Shown piece by piece: positions 54,526 through 64,000 of a stretch of 64,000 bases of DNA. The stretch covers positions 1 to 64,000 of the forward strand of contig JAFXTC010000044.1 in NCBI GenBank assembly GCA_017525235.1, written 5' to 3'. Numbering within the stretch: position 1 is the stretch's first letter; every line of letters begins with the position of its first letter. Under the pieces are notes generated by a model. It was not told where the DNA came from. It worked only from the letters and a program-made list of their open reading frames with translations, and made no database searches. Origin of the DNA: Bacteroidaceae bacterium (GTDB taxonomy: Bacteria > Bacteroidota > Bacteroidia > Bacteroidales > Bacteroidaceae). Made by a program: the position numbers and the translations under genes.

Positions 54526-55746
54526 ATGAACCTGAAGAACCTACTTAAAGTGGCCATAACAGCCATCATGAGCAATAAATGGAGAACCTTCCTCTCAACA
54601 CTGGGTATCATCATCGGTGTGGCTGCCGTTATAACCATGATGGCAATCGGACAAGGCTCGAAAGACAGCATACGTGCCGACCTGCAGAAATGGGGAACCA
54701 ATCTGCTTACCGTGAGACCTGGAGGCGAGATGCGAGGCGGTGTCAGACTTGACCCCTCTGCTATGCAGACCCTGAAGCAGGCAGACTACGAGGCCATTCG
54801 CGACGGGGCAAGCCTGATAACACATATCAGCCCTGAAGTGACATCAAGCGGACAAGTCATCTATGGAGCAAAGAACACCAACTCAACTATTTACGGAGAA
54901 AGCCCCGACTATATGATTATCAAGTTGTGGGACATTGAGTCGGGACAATGTTTCAATGAAGAGGATGTACGCAAGAACGCGAAGGTCTGCGTGGTAGGAA
55001 AAACTGTAGTGCAGGAACTGTTTGGCGACAAGAATGCCAACTGTATAGGAAAGGTAATCAGATTCAGGAGCATCCCCTTCCGTATCATCGGTGTGCTGAA
55101 GGGCAAAGGTTATAACAACTGGGGTATGGACCAGGATAACATTATCATTGCGCCCTACACTACCGTTATGAAACGCTTGGCTGCACAGACGCACTTCAAC
55201 ACCTTTAACCTGAGCGTGATGACAGAAGACCTCAGCGACGATGCCATTGAGCAAGTATCGAAGATTCTGAGAATAAACCATAAGATAAAGGAAGGAGACG
55301 AGGATGATTTCAACATCCGTAGCCAGCAGGAAATGATGGAGACCATGTCGAGCACAATGGGTACCCTGCAGACGGTCCTTGTTGTGGCAGCAGCTTTCTC
55401 ACTTCTGGTGGCAGGTATCGGCATTATGAACATCATGCTGGTAAGTGTAACTGAACGTACCAGGGAAATCGGTTTGCGTATGAGCGTAGGAGCACGAGGC
55501 AGAGACATCAGCCGCCAATTCCTGATTGAGAGCGTGATGATAAGCTTAAGTGGAGGACTCCTGGGCGTCGGGCTTGGTTATCTGTTCACGTGGATAGCCA
55601 TTTCCATCGGGTTCCCGGCGACAGTGCCGCTATGGAGCGTATTGGTCAGCTTCGGCGTATGTGCATGTATCGGACTGGTTTTCGGTATTATACCTGCCCG
55701 CAAGGCTGCCCGTTTGGATCCTATAGAAGCTTTGAGATATGAATAA
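54526..55746 (+). CDS. ABC transporter permease (MacB type)
   Basis: A 406-residue permease with one N-terminal transmembrane helix (LSTLGIIIGVAAVITMMAIG), a large MacB_PCD periplasmic domain (about 45-245) and an FtsX domain with three helices (about 280-400), ending GIIPARKAARLDPIEALRYE as in the family. It completes a tripartite efflux pump with the previous three genes. The substrate is unknown; macrolides, peptides or lipids are possible from the family. Confidence 0.93.
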   Translation: MNLKNLLKVAITAIMSNKWRTFLSTLGIIIGVAAVITMMAIGQGSKDSIRADLQKWGTNLLTVRPGGEMRGGVRLDPSAMQTLKQADYEAIRDGASLITHISPEVTSSGQVIYGAKNTNSTIYGESPDYMIIKLWDIESGQCFNEEDVRKNAKVCVVGKTVVQELFGDKNANCIGKVIRFRSIPFRIIGVLKGKGYNNWGMDQDNIIIAPYTTVMKRLAAQTHFNTFNLSVMTEDLSDDAIEQVSKILRINHKIKEGDEDDFNIRSQQEMMETMSSTMGTLQTVLVVAAAFSLLVAGIGIMNIMLVSVTERTREIGLRMSVGARGRDISRQFLIESVMISLSGGLLGVGLGYLFTWIAISIGFPATVPLWSVLVSFGVCACIGLVFGIIPARKAARLDPIEALRYE

Positions 55747-55780
55747 AAATCACATTTAGACACAAACAATAAAGACAGAT

Positions 55781-56389
55781 ATGAAAAAACTATTTTTAGC
55801 ACTCCTGCTTATGCTACCCATTATGGCAGTAGCAAAGAATCCTATAGATGCCAAGTATCTTAAAGGTGGCGTACCTGAAGAAAACGGAGTAATTGTATTC
55901 CGCAAATCGTTTAGCGTTTCGGACAAGCAGACCGACCAGATTTTCTCTACCTTATATAATTACGTTTCCAAAGTGGTGGTGGGATCCGCTATTCAGGGGC
56001 ACCGCACACGTATCTTGAGCGATGGTAAAGAGGACGGCATTATTGTAGCACGTGTAGAAGAGTATATGACCTTTGGCCATGTGACCTTCCTAAGCCTTGA
56101 CCGCACACGCTTTATCTATCAGCTTCAGGCTCAGGTAGAAGGCAACAAGGTTAAGATGTCCATCTCACAGATTAGCTACTATTACAACGAAGACCGTGAT
56201 GGAAGAAACGGTGTTACATACAAAGCTGAGGAGTGGATCTCGGACAAGGAAGCTATCAACAAGAAGGGTACGAAGCTTTATCCGCGCAGTGGAAAGTTCC
56301 GCATCAAGACCATCGACCGTGTTGAGGAGATCTTTGAGAACTGCATGAATGCCTTTGAGGTGAAAAGCAAAAATGTGGTTGAAGACTAA
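55781..56389 (+). CDS. DUF4468-like secreted protein
   Basis: A 202-residue exported protein with a signal peptide (ends AVAK) and an alpha/beta domain of the DUF4468 (TBP-like) type, with a GVIVFRKSFSV-like first strand and a KMSISQISYYYNEDRDG segment. Its function is unknown. It lies 34 bases after the efflux permease and 15 bases before the next gene, so it may belong to the same message. Confidence 0.6.
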   Translation: MKKLFLALLLMLPIMAVAKNPIDAKYLKGGVPEENGVIVFRKSFSVSDKQTDQIFSTLYNYVSKVVVGSAIQGHRTRILSDGKEDGIIVARVEEYMTFGHVTFLSLDRTRFIYQLQAQVEGNKVKMSISQISYYYNEDRDGRNGVTYKAEEWISDKEAINKKGTKLYPRSGKFRIKTIDRVEEIFENCMNAFEVKSKNVVED

Positions 56390-56404
56390 TAGCAGAATCA
56401 CAGA

Positions 56405-56644
56405 ATGAGTAACGCCGAAGAACTTTCTCTTGAAGAACAGGTTGAGCGTATCCGACGCAAACGTCAGCGCAATACTGACCACGAACGAATCAGATTGATT
56501 CTGAATTCCGTTTTCCTGCTCTTGGCGGCAATAGGTCTGGTGATGTATTTCTGGAATGACAGCAACCACACCTATGCACTGGCTGTGATAGCGGTGGGCA
56601 TGCTGCTGAAAATTGTGGAATTTTTTATCCGCTTTGTATTGTAG
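56405..56644 (+). CDS. Small two-helix membrane protein
   Basis: A 79-residue protein with a charged, possibly coiled N-terminus (SLEEQVERIRRKRQRN) and two hydrophobic helices at about 33-49 and 55-78. No family is recognised. It is flanked by the DUF4468-like gene (15 bases) and the porin gene (6 bases), an operon-like arrangement. Confidence 0.68.
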   Translation: MSNAEELSLEEQVERIRRKRQRNTDHERIRLILNSVFLLLAAIGLVMYFWNDSNHTYALAVIAVGMLLKIVEFFIRFVL

Positions 56645-56650
56645 AAAGAG

Positions 56651-58867
56651 ATGAAGCAGAACCTGTTATTAGCCATACTCTTACTGTGTTTGAGCATACA
56701 TGCTTATGCACAAGATTACCCGCAACGAATAAATGGCGAATACTCCAACCAAGGTGAATATGCTGATCCTGCAGGAAACCGTACCACTTGGGGACGAGAC
56801 AGTACCAAGCACGGCAAACTGAAAAAAATTCCCATAGGTATGTACCAATGGGTTCTGGAACCGCGTTTGGGTACCATCATAGAGGCAGAGAACAACGACA
56901 CCGTAGTACACAACTTCCAGAACTATAACCATACGAACGGGTATACCGGTGAATTCAGTCACTTAGGCAATACAGGAACACCACGATACAACCGTATTTA
57001 TATGAACCGCGAAGATGCTTCAGAAGAATTTCTCTTTCTGCGTCCTCTCAGTTTCTTTCGTGGCGGACTTCATGAGTTCCGCTTTACAAACACATTCAGC
57101 CCTTTCACAAACCTGGCCTATCACTCGTTAGGTACAAGAATCAACGGAGAAGACCGCGTGCGTGCATATTTCGCGACAAACATTAACAAGGACGCGGGAC
57201 TGGGCTTTAAGATTGACTATCTGTACGGACGCGGCTATTTTGTTAATTCTACCACCAGCTCGTTTGGTAGCACCTTCTATGGCTATTACCGAGGCGAACG
57301 ATACAACGTACACGCATACGCCAACATTAACCATTTGAAGATGTTTGAGAACGGTGGTATTGAGGACGACAAATATATAAGGCAACCGGAGGCTTTTGAA
57401 CAGAATTTTGAGACAACGGACATTCCCGTCCTTCTTTCCGACACTTGGAACCGCAATCACGAAAGAAACTTCTATCTTACACATAAATTCAATTTCGGTT
57501 ACTCTCGCGAGATAGAGATCCCTGATTCCCTGAAGCCAAAGGTTCCGTCGGCCAGTGAACTGCTTTCGGACTTGCCCGACAGCGTTCAATTAGCCTTGAG
57601 GACAGATACCTTGGCAAGGCGTCAGGCACTTGATTCACTTAAAGCGAAATGGCAAGCAGAACAGATATCGCCAAAGGAGTTCATACCCGTCAGCAGTATC
57701 ATTCACACATTTGACATGCGTGATCTAACACACACATACATCGGACAATCTTCCAGCGGGTCGTATTATACCAACAACTACTACGGCGAATTGAACAATG
57801 TATACGACATGACGACGGCCATGAGCATCCGGAACACTTTTGGCTTAGCCTTGCGTGAGGGCTTTAACAAGTGGGCGGCCATGGGAATAACACTCTTTGC
57901 CACACATAAGATTAGGACATACAAGCTGCTTGTTGACAATAAATATGGATTGGAAACACAACGTTACAATGAGAACGACCTTTCCATTGGTGGAGAACTG
58001 GCACGCACACAAGGTAAGCTGTTACACTTCAACGTTAACTCCGAGTTTTACCTGATGGGCAAGAAGGTTGGTGACCTTACCGTTGACGGACGCACCAACT
58101 GGGAGTTCCGTCTTGGCAAACGAGACAGTCTGCTCATTGACGTGAAAGCAATGATAAAGAACGAGAAGCCAGACTTCTTCTTCCGTCATTATCATTCGCA
58201 GCATGCATGGTGGGACAACGACGACTTAGCTCGCCAAGTTCGCACCCGCGTCGAGGGCGTTTTCCGCCTGAAGAAATTCGGGACACAGCTCAAGGTTGGT
58301 TTCGAGAACATCACGAACTACACCTACTTCGCCATGCAGAACACACTTCTTGACGAAACCAAACCTGTTTTGCCAACCAACCTATCACATGCAGTAACCG
58401 TAAAACAACATGACGGAAGCATACAGGTGTTCGGAGCATCTATTGCACAGGGTATGAGTTTGAGTATCCTGCATTGGGACAATGAAGTTGCCTTCCAGAC
58501 GTCATCCAACCAGGATGTGCTGCCATTGCCGGCAATAAACATCTACTCTAACTTCTATCTGCTTTTCCGCATTGCAAAGATTCTGAGAATACAGTTAGGT
58601 ACTGATGTGCGTTACTTTACTAACTACTACGGTTTGGACTATTCTCCCAGCATACAACAATTTGCCATACAGGATGCAAACTTTGAACGGCAGAAGATGG
58701 GAAATCATCCCATTATAAACCCATACCTAAATGCACATCTAAAGCATTTCCGCTTTTACTTTATGGCAAAGAATGTGTATAGCGGACCTAATGCGTTTTA
58801 CGCACCTTACTATGGCATGAATCCATTAACTATTTGCTTCGGCCTCAGTTGGAACTTCTTCAACTAA
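56651..58867 (+). CDS. Putative outer-membrane porin (Porin_10 type)
   Basis: A 738-residue protein with a signal peptide (ends AYAQ) and a beta-barrel-like body. It resembles the Bacteroidetes 'putative porin' (Porin_10) family: the NTFSPFTNLAYHSLGTRINGEDR region and the ending GMNPLTICFGLSWNFF, an aromatic last residue typical of outer-membrane proteins. A charged, probably periplasmic insert sits at about 295-345 (PDSVQLALRTDTLARRQALD). It overlaps the next, convergent gene by 42 bases. Confidence 0.78.
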   Translation: MKQNLLLAILLLCLSIHAYAQDYPQRINGEYSNQGEYADPAGNRTTWGRDSTKHGKLKKIPIGMYQWVLEPRLGTIIEAENNDTVVHNFQNYNHTNGYTGEFSHLGNTGTPRYNRIYMNREDASEEFLFLRPLSFFRGGLHEFRFTNTFSPFTNLAYHSLGTRINGEDRVRAYFATNINKDAGLGFKIDYLYGRGYFVNSTTSSFGSTFYGYYRGERYNVHAYANINHLKMFENGGIEDDKYIRQPEAFEQNFETTDIPVLLSDTWNRNHERNFYLTHKFNFGYSREIEIPDSLKPKVPSASELLSDLPDSVQLALRTDTLARRQALDSLKAKWQAEQISPKEFIPVSSIIHTFDMRDLTHTYIGQSSSGSYYTNNYYGELNNVYDMTTAMSIRNTFGLALREGFNKWAAMGITLFATHKIRTYKLLVDNKYGLETQRYNENDLSIGGELARTQGKLLHFNVNSEFYLMGKKVGDLTVDGRTNWEFRLGKRDSLLIDVKAMIKNEKPDFFFRHYHSQHAWWDNDDLARQVRTRVEGVFRLKKFGTQLKVGFENITNYTYFAMQNTLLDETKPVLPTNLSHAVTVKQHDGSIQVFGASIAQGMSLSILHWDNEVAFQTSSNQDVLPLPAINIYSNFYLLFRIAKILRIQLGTDVRYFTNYYGLDYSPSIQQFAIQDANFERQKMGNHPIINPYLNAHLKHFRFYFMAKNVYSGPNAFYAPYYGMNPLTICFGLSWNFFN

Positions 58868-59626
58868 GCTGCCCCACATCAGACAACGGCTAAAGCTGAA
58901 GACAATTGCGGCAATCAGTATTACGGCATTCAGAATGAGAACTGCCAGGGTTGCGTACAAAGGGAACAGGGCAGGTAAATCCAGCACATCGCCCATCTGC
59001 CATCCTTTGTATGCCTGAAGCCCGGCTGCAAAAACTATCTGAAAGGGAATGCCACCCAAGAACCCAATTATTAAACCAAACAAAGCACTTAGGAATTCAA
59101 AGGCAAATATTTTGCCAAGGTTCTTGTAGGCTAGCTTTAATCCGCTGCGAAAACATTCCTTCAGAGGGGTGTCTGAATAACCTATCTGCATTACCACAAC
59201 AACCATGGGTAACATCAGAATAAATATAATAAAGAAGGCAAGAACACCCCACCAATATTTCAACCCCATAACCATTGGTAAAATAAGAAGGGCCACTCCA
59301 GCCAGCGCAATAGGTAGCAAAAGAAGACTTATCAGTATCGTTATACCACTTCGGCTGGCACAGTGTTCTATATCGCGTCTCATCACCTTCAGGGTAACAT
59401 TGGGGATGTAGCCCAATTCGATCCATTTACGTAATATGGCATCCAACTGAGCGGCATAAAAGAAAATAAACGGTATGGGAAAAAGAACTGATAACACCAA
59501 ACTGGGCCACATATAATGCAGCAGCATACCTAAATGCTTAAAACCATAAGTGCAGCCCTTTACCAAACAACTGATATATGTACGTTCTTTCTTTACCTGA
59601 AAAAGATTTTCTCCTATTGTTTCCAT
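58826..59626 (-). CDS. Polytopic membrane protein, unknown function
   Basis: A 266-residue inner-membrane protein with about six hydrophobic segments (near 30-60, 95-150, 168-200, 225-250) and an aromatic-rich ending SRCLMWGSLVEE, typical of glycerophosphoryl-type or DUF4013-like permease-shaped proteins, but no family is certain. The last 42 bases overlap the porin gene in the opposite direction. Promoter TAATTTTG lies at 59650-59657 (minus). Confidence 0.6.
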   Translation of the reverse strand: METIGENLFQVKKERTYISCLVKGCTYGFKHLGMLLHYMWPSLVLSVLFPIPFIFFYAAQLDAILRKWIELGYIPNVTLKVMRRDIEHCASRSGITILISLLLLPIALAGVALLILPMVMGLKYWWGVLAFFIIFILMLPMVVVVMQIGYSDTPLKECFRSGLKLAYKNLGKIFAFEFLSALFGLIIGFLGGIPFQIVFAAGLQAYKGWQMGDVLDLPALFPLYATLAVLILNAVILIAAIVFSFSRCLMWGSLVEEVPTEAEANS

Positions 59627-59649
59627 AAATAATTTTGCCTTTTAGACTG

Positions 59650-59657
59650 CAAAATTA
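59650..59657 (-). promoter_or_regulatory. -7 box for the membrane-protein gene
   Basis: TAATTTTG on the minus strand, 23 bases before the ATG. It shares the divergent gap with TATCTTTG at 59671-59678. Confidence 0.5.
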
Positions 59658-59670
59658 CACTTTTTCTGCG

Positions 59671-59678
59671 TATCTTTG
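59671..59678 (+). promoter_or_regulatory. -7 box for the oxidoreductase-phosphatase operon
   Basis: TATCTTTG matches TAnnTTTG, 29 bases before the ATG at 59708. Confidence 0.5.
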
Positions 59679-59707
59679 CATCCGTAATAAGAAAAATTAA
59701 CAGGCAG

Positions 59708-60697
59708 ATGGCAATATATAAGGAAATAAGATGGGGATTCATAGGTTGCGGCGAGGTTACCGAGAAGAAAAGCGGTCCAGCATTCAGCCTCATTCCAGGC
59801 TCATCGGTACAGGCTGTTATGAGCAGAAGCAAGGAAAAGACACAATCCTATGCCGAACGGCACAACATTCCCAGATGGTACACCGATGCACAACAACTCA
59901 TCAATGACCCTACTGTAAATGCCATATACATTGCCACGCCCCCCTCATCACATGCCACATACGCCATTATGGCTATGAAAAGCGGCAAACCTGTCTATGT
60001 GGAAAAGCCATTGGCAAGTAGCTATTACGACTGCCAGCGTATCAACAGGATAAGCGAACAGACACATGTTCCCTGTTTTGTAGCTTATTACCGTCGGTAC
60101 CTACCCTATTTCCTCAAAGTAAAGGAGATGGTGAAAAATGGTACCATAGGCAACATCATCAGTGTACAAATACGCTTTGCCTGTCCTCCGCGCGACCTTG
60201 ACTACAACTCTACTTCACTCCCGTGGCGCGTACAACGCGACATTGCAGGCGGAGGATATTTCTATGACCTTGCCCCACACCAGATAGATCTCTTACAGGA
60301 ACTTTTCGGTCCGATTGTGCATGCTAGCGGATTCAGTACGAATCGCGGGGGGCTTTATCAGACAGAGGACAGCGTAAGTGCTGCCTTTCAGTTTGCTGAC
60401 GGATTAACAGGAAGCGGTTCGTGGTGCTTTGTTTCACATGATAGCGCCCGAACAGACCGCATTGAACTCATTGGTGATAAGGGACAGATTTGTTTCTCCG
60501 TCTTCACTTACGAACCCATAGCCCTCCATACCGGCAATGGAAGGCAGGAGATTGTCGTCCCCAACCCTGAACATGTGCAGCTACCCCTCATACAACGCGT
60601 TGTAGAACATTTACAGAAAGGCGACATCTGTACTGCAGATAGTATCAGCGCAACAGGAGTGAACTGGGTTATGGACCGTATTTTAGGAAAACTGTAG
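59708..60697 (+). CDS. Gfo/Idh/MocA-family oxidoreductase
   Basis: A 329-residue NAD(P)-dependent oxidoreductase, with the Rossmann [15 protein letters not shown] (10-24), the family EKP motif (99-101) and a C-terminal substrate domain with [16 protein letters not shown]. Members oxidise or epimerise sugars and inositols; the substrate is unknown. It overlaps into an operon with the HAD phosphatase two bases downstream. Confidence 0.9.
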   Translation: MAIYKEIRWGFIGCGEVTEKKSGPAFSLIPGSSVQAVMSRSKEKTQSYAERHNIPRWYTDAQQLINDPTVNAIYIATPPSSHATYAIMAMKSGKPVYVEKPLASSYYDCQRINRISEQTHVPCFVAYYRRYLPYFLKVKEMVKNGTIGNIISVQIRFACPPRDLDYNSTSLPWRVQRDIAGGGYFYDLAPHQIDLLQELFGPIVHASGFSTNRGGLYQTEDSVSAAFQFADGLTGSGSWCFVSHDSARTDRIELIGDKGQICFSVFTYEPIALHTGNGRQEIVVPNPEHVQLPLIQRVVEHLQKGDICTADSISATGVNWVMDRILGKL

Positions 60698-60699
60698 CT

Positions 60700-61413
60700 A
60701 TGGAACCAAACATCAAACACGTCTTTCTTGATTTCGATGATACGCTCTACGATACGCATGGAAATGCTTGTCTTGCACTTACCGAGCTTTTTGAACATTT
60801 CCATCTAGAGCAATATTTTACCAGCGAGGAAGCATTTACCATTCCATATTGGAAAACCAATTTGGCATTGTGGGAGAAATATGCAAAGGGAGAGATTACC
60901 CGTGATTACCTTATTGTGGAGCGATTCCGTCAACCTCTTTCAACAGGGAAAGGGCTTAATCCAAGCGTTGAGTTCTGCCTTGAGGTAAGTGATTACTTCC
61001 TTTCGCGCTGTGCCATTAAACCCGGCGTGATAGAATGTGCACACCAGCTTCTTAAATACCTGAAAGATAAGGGATATACACTTAGTATCTGTAGTAATGG
61101 TTTTCATGAAGTGCAATACAGCAAACTACGTGCAAGTAGTTGTCTTGAGTATTTCCAATACATCATCCTTTCTGAAGATGCAGGGGCTAATAAGCCTAGT
61201 CCGCTCTTCTTCCAATATGCCTTTAACCTTACCGGAGCTAAACCAGAGAATACCATTATGGTAGGTGATAACTTCACAACAGATATCGTTGGAGCTCACG
61301 AAGCTGGCCTGCGCACAATATTCTTCAACCACTCCTCAGAAACGTCGGAACATCCTGCAGGCATTGCCGATTATCAGGTTACCAGTCTTAAAGAGATTAT
61401 CGGCATTCTGTAA
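60700..61413 (+). CDS. YjjG-like HAD pyrimidine nucleotidase
   Basis: A 237-residue HAD phosphatase with motif I DFDDT (Asp11, Asp13), motif II Ser in SICSNG, motif III Lys in ANKP and motif [13 protein letters not shown]. It belongs to the YjjG group that dephosphorylates noncanonical pyrimidine nucleotides. It is in an operon with the oxidoreductase and converges, 3 bases away, with the last gene of the window. Confidence 0.88.
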   Translation: MEPNIKHVFLDFDDTLYDTHGNACLALTELFEHFHLEQYFTSEEAFTIPYWKTNLALWEKYAKGEITRDYLIVERFRQPLSTGKGLNPSVEFCLEVSDYFLSRCAIKPGVIECAHQLLKYLKDKGYTLSICSNGFHEVQYSKLRASSCLEYFQYIILSEDAGANKPSPLFFQYAFNLTGAKPENTIMVGDNFTTDIVGAHEAGLRTIFFNHSSETSEHPAGIADYQVTSLKEIIGIL

Positions 61414-61416
61414 GAA

Positions 61417-64000
61417 CTATATCGCAACCTTCTTGCCATTGATAATATAGACGCCCTTCTGCAGACCTCTGAGTGTTCTAACCTGATGACGAATCTTCTT
61501 GCCATCAACAGTAAACACATCAAATGCTTCAGCATTGTCAGAAATTGTATGAATGGCATCTGATTCTGTAACAACAAGTATTCCGTCAACATAGATGAAA
61601 TCGTAGTTTTGTGCCTTTCCGCCACTCAACGTTACAGGATATTCTCCTACAGAAGACGATTTTGTTGCAGTGGTTATGGCAACAGGAATCTCTTGCAGCA
61701 CACTTTCATCCTCTCCGTTTTTCCAACCGTTATATACAAGAATAAAGTCAGGATTTTCCTCACCCTCCTCTCGTTCTGCATATTCAGTTGTAACTGTCAG
61801 CGGAGCTTTAGTAATTGTCAACTCACCTGCCATGTAGATAACATCCTTATTCTCAACCGTACCTTTTGTAATGGTTATGGGATACATTCCTACCGGAGAT
61901 GAGGAGTTTGCATCACAAGTGATGGTTGGTACACCGACAAGTCCATCGCCATCCACTGTGAATGTTAAATCCGGAAGTGTATCGCCATAAACCATTGTCT
62001 GGTTTTGTGCCATGACAAAAACTGGTTGAGGATAACTGATGAAGAAATCGAAGGGCTCGTAATTAACGGCTTTCAAGGTGTTATCATTCTCTCGACGGTC
62101 AAGAAGCGTCCATGCTTCATCTTCAGTATTCTCTGTCTGGGAATTACTCCCGAATAACGACCATGATACTGGGTTACGATTAAAATTACTTTTGGTATCA
62201 TTGGCAGTTGTAAGACGATAGCCTGAGAGAGAAACCTCCTTACCCGCATCAATATACAAATACAAAACAGGAGAGAACGGACCACAATACTTGGTATGTA
62301 CATCATCATCAAAGAGATTTTCTTGCACTTCATTGCCGTAATGTTTACCATTATAGGCATAAAGTGTGAGTGGCTTTATTTCCTCTCCGTCCTTGTCAAG
62401 GAGGTCAAGTTCTGAAAGCTGAATCTGTATATTACCGGCTGTCGCATCAATAGCAAATTGATAGTAACGGTATCCAACACGTTCTTTTACCACCGTAATG
62501 GTACACGTGTCACGCAAAGACTTGTCTTCCTGGGCATAGACAATGATATCAGCTTTTCCTAAACCAGTAGCTATTACGAGGCCATCCCCGGTGACATTAG
62601 CAACAGAATTGTTGCTTGTGGTCCACTGAAGGGTCAGTCCCTGTATGTTGACGTTTTCTGCGCTGACTTCCAATTGTAGTTCTTCACTAGGAAGAAGTGT
62701 AGCAGATTGTTTGCTGAGCGTCAGAGACTTAACAGGCTCTGGGATAATGAAGTCCGTTGGCGTATAGTTGGCAGCGGGCAAAGTATTATCGCTTATTCGC
62801 TCGTCAAGAAGAACCCAATCAGGATCGTTGGGGTCAGTCAGCTGAGTATCGCTACCATAAAGTTTCCACGAGACTGGATTGCGGCCGGAATAATTACCTG
62901 TATCATTGGCAGTGTAGATACGATAGCCGTAGGGCGCAACATCATCCATCGCATCAAAAAGGAAGTAGGAATTCCCATGGAAACTTCCGCAGTATTTAGT
63001 AAAGACATTGTTATCAGTAGCATTTACATAGCCCTCTCCCCCATAACCCTCAGGACCATCGTAAATGGAAAGGTCCTCAACCTCATTAAATGTATCATCA
63101 AGGATATCGAATTCGGAAAATTGTATGGTACCGCTTGTGCCGTCGACAATCTCAGAAATAACAAGGTTATAGTAACGGTATCTTACAGCCTCGGCATTGT
63201 AGTTGGTATAGCCCCCATCGGATTCATAAACCCTTCCGCTTTTCCTTCCAAGTACAGGCCAAGGATCATGCTCTTTTCCATTGTCAAGATTCTGGCGCCA
63301 GTTGTTTCCTCCTGTATTATCATTATAATTAAGCTGATAGCATAGATAACCATTATCAACCTGCTCTGGAGTCATGTTATTGGTCTGTGTCGAAGTATAA
63401 TCCCAACAATTGTCAATAGTGAGGCTGTTTGTTGCGAAAGCAAATTCCTTTCCTTCCGTTGCACCCATAATGTTGCCTATGTTGTAGCTATTCGTCACAG
63501 ACATCTTACCGGCAAATGGGCCAACTAAAGCTGCAGCATTGCTTTTAGCAACGACAGAACCTGTATTGCAACAGTTTGTAATGCTGATAGTTGACAAGTC
63601 GTTTCCAGCCCCCACAATTGCACCGGCCGTATTACCCAAAGCAACAACAACACCATGATTCTCAATACCTGAAATAGTAGCACAGTCATCATGGGCATAA
63701 CCAACTAGCATACTAACATTATCTTTTCCTTCCACTATACATGTTCCATCAAAGACAATATTACTTATCGTACAATTACCAACATGTCCAAAGAAACCCA
63801 TAGCATCATCACCGCTAATATAAAGGTTACGAATGGCGTGTCCTTTGCCATCAAAACTTCCTGCATAGATATTCAATGATGTTCCAATAGGTTGGAAGTA
63901 TTCATTGTAATCCAACATGTCAATGTCGTTAAGAAGTACCGCCTTTGCTTCTGTCTCACCATTCTCATTCACTAACCGACAAAATTCTGTTAAGTCTATG
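61417..64000 (-). CDS. Large secreted multidomain protein, partial (N-terminus beyond window)
   Basis: The frame stays open to the last base of the window, so the true start is outside; a GTG near 63972 is not the start. The visible 860 residues contain a GLUG-type N-terminal repeat region (about the first 150, with FDGKGHAIRNLYI and SMLVGYAHDD), two discoidin-like regions (each with an YRYYNLVISEI / YRYYQFAID start), a bacterial Ig-2-like domain (LTLSKQSATLLPSEELQLEV), two MBG-type domains (MVYGDTLPDLTF; VTTEYAEREEGEENPDF) and a VFTVDGKKI...KGVYIINGKKVAI tail. It is a probable surface glycan-binding or adhesive protein. Confidence 0.82.
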   Translation of the reverse strand, partial: IDLTEFCRLVNENGETEAKAVLLNDIDMLDYNEYFQPIGTSLNIYAGSFDGKGHAIRNLYISGDDAMGFFGHVGNCTISNIVFDGTCIVEGKDNVSMLVGYAHDDCATISGIENHGVVVALGNTAGAIVGAGNDLSTISITNCCNTGSVVAKSNAAALVGPFAGKMSVTNSYNIGNIMGATEGKEFAFATNSLTIDNCWDYTSTQTNNMTPEQVDNGYLCYQLNYNDNTGGNNWRQNLDNGKEHDPWPVLGRKSGRVYESDGGYTNYNAEAVRYRYYNLVISEIVDGTSGTIQFSEFDILDDTFNEVEDLSIYDGPEGYGGEGYVNATDNNVFTKYCGSFHGNSYFLFDAMDDVAPYGYRIYTANDTGNYSGRNPVSWKLYGSDTQLTDPNDPDWVLLDERISDNTLPAANYTPTDFIIPEPVKSLTLSKQSATLLPSEELQLEVSAENVNIQGLTLQWTTSNNSVANVTGDGLVIATGLGKADIIVYAQEDKSLRDTCTITVVKERVGYRYYQFAIDATAGNIQIQLSELDLLDKDGEEIKPLTLYAYNGKHYGNEVQENLFDDDVHTKYCGPFSPVLYLYIDAGKEVSLSGYRLTTANDTKSNFNRNPVSWSLFGSNSQTENTEDEAWTLLDRRENDNTLKAVNYEPFDFFISYPQPVFVMAQNQTMVYGDTLPDLTFTVDGDGLVGVPTITCDANSSSPVGMYPITITKGTVENKDVIYMAGELTITKAPLTVTTEYAEREEGEENPDFILVYNGWKNGEDESVLQEIPVAITTATKSSSVGEYPVTLSGGKAQNYDFIYVDGILVVTESDAIHTISDNAEAFDVFTVDGKKIRHQVRTLRGLQKGVYIINGKKVAI

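Noticed and set aside
63970..63972. GTG as start of the last gene
   Set aside because: The frame remains open to the window edge and continues a GLUG-type domain, so the start is outside.

Overview
The window looks like chromosomal DNA of a member of the Bacteroidales, most likely a Prevotella-type (Prevotellaceae) gut or rumen organism. The grounds are GldE, an OFA-family MFS transporter, a DUF4248 protein, a 'smalltalk' peptide, a Porin_10-type porin, a DUF4468-like protein, many secreted proteins ending in a short DLxGR...KGIYIxNGKKV tail, and promoters with the Bacteroidetes -7 box TAnnTTTG, several with a -33 TTTG about 19-21 bases upstream. Intergenic regions are full of short simple repeats, some of which run into coding sequence. 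I see no tRNA, rRNA, CRISPR array or insertion sequence.

Layout. 1-1555: end of a tryptophan operon (trpF, trpA). 1701-3391 (-): ssb then gldE. 3556-13424 (+): two very large secreted proteins, one BspA-like leucine-rich and one multidomain. 13484-21367 (-): a five-gene envelope/exopolysaccharide operon (HEAT-repeat membrane protein, processive GT2 glycosyltransferase, TPR/YaiO-type outer-membrane protein, DUF4838 lipoprotein, DUF1573 lipoprotein). 21654-27185 (-): a fasciclin lipoprotein followed by a DUF5077/DUF3472 discoidin protein. 27392-34839 (+): two successive units, each a large secreted protein followed by a 56-59 residue protein ending in W-E-x-x-W; the second unit is flanked by a 45-bp inverted repeat. 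35144-39210 (-): a secreted two-gene operon, divergent from a GH84 N-acetylglucosaminidase (39439-42861). 42940-44335 (-): TlpA-like lipoprotein and DUF4248 protein. 44607-45093: smalltalk peptide, a REP-like element and a candidate small RNA. 45112-50959: AraC regulator, OFA transporter, dapA, ligA, ribE. 51171-58867 (+): TolC-MacA-MacB type efflux genes, then a DUF4468-like protein, a small membrane protein and a porin. 58826-61413: a membrane protein, a Gfo/Idh/MocA oxidoreductase and a YjjG-like HAD phosphatase. 61417-64000 (-): a large secreted protein that runs off the window.

How it fits together. Housekeeping genes (trp, ssb, ligA, dapA, ribE, efflux) surround a large accessory block (about 3.5-43 kb) devoted to the cell surface: giant secreted proteins, a probable surface-polysaccharide synthase/export operon, and glycan-active proteins. 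The most unusual observations are the paired large-protein/small WExxW-protein units at 27.4-34.8 kb with the inverted repeats, phased 20-bp repeats and duplicated start-codon leader around the second unit, and the repeated capture of intergenic simple repeats or REP-like elements by coding sequences, including one that forms the core of a signal peptide.
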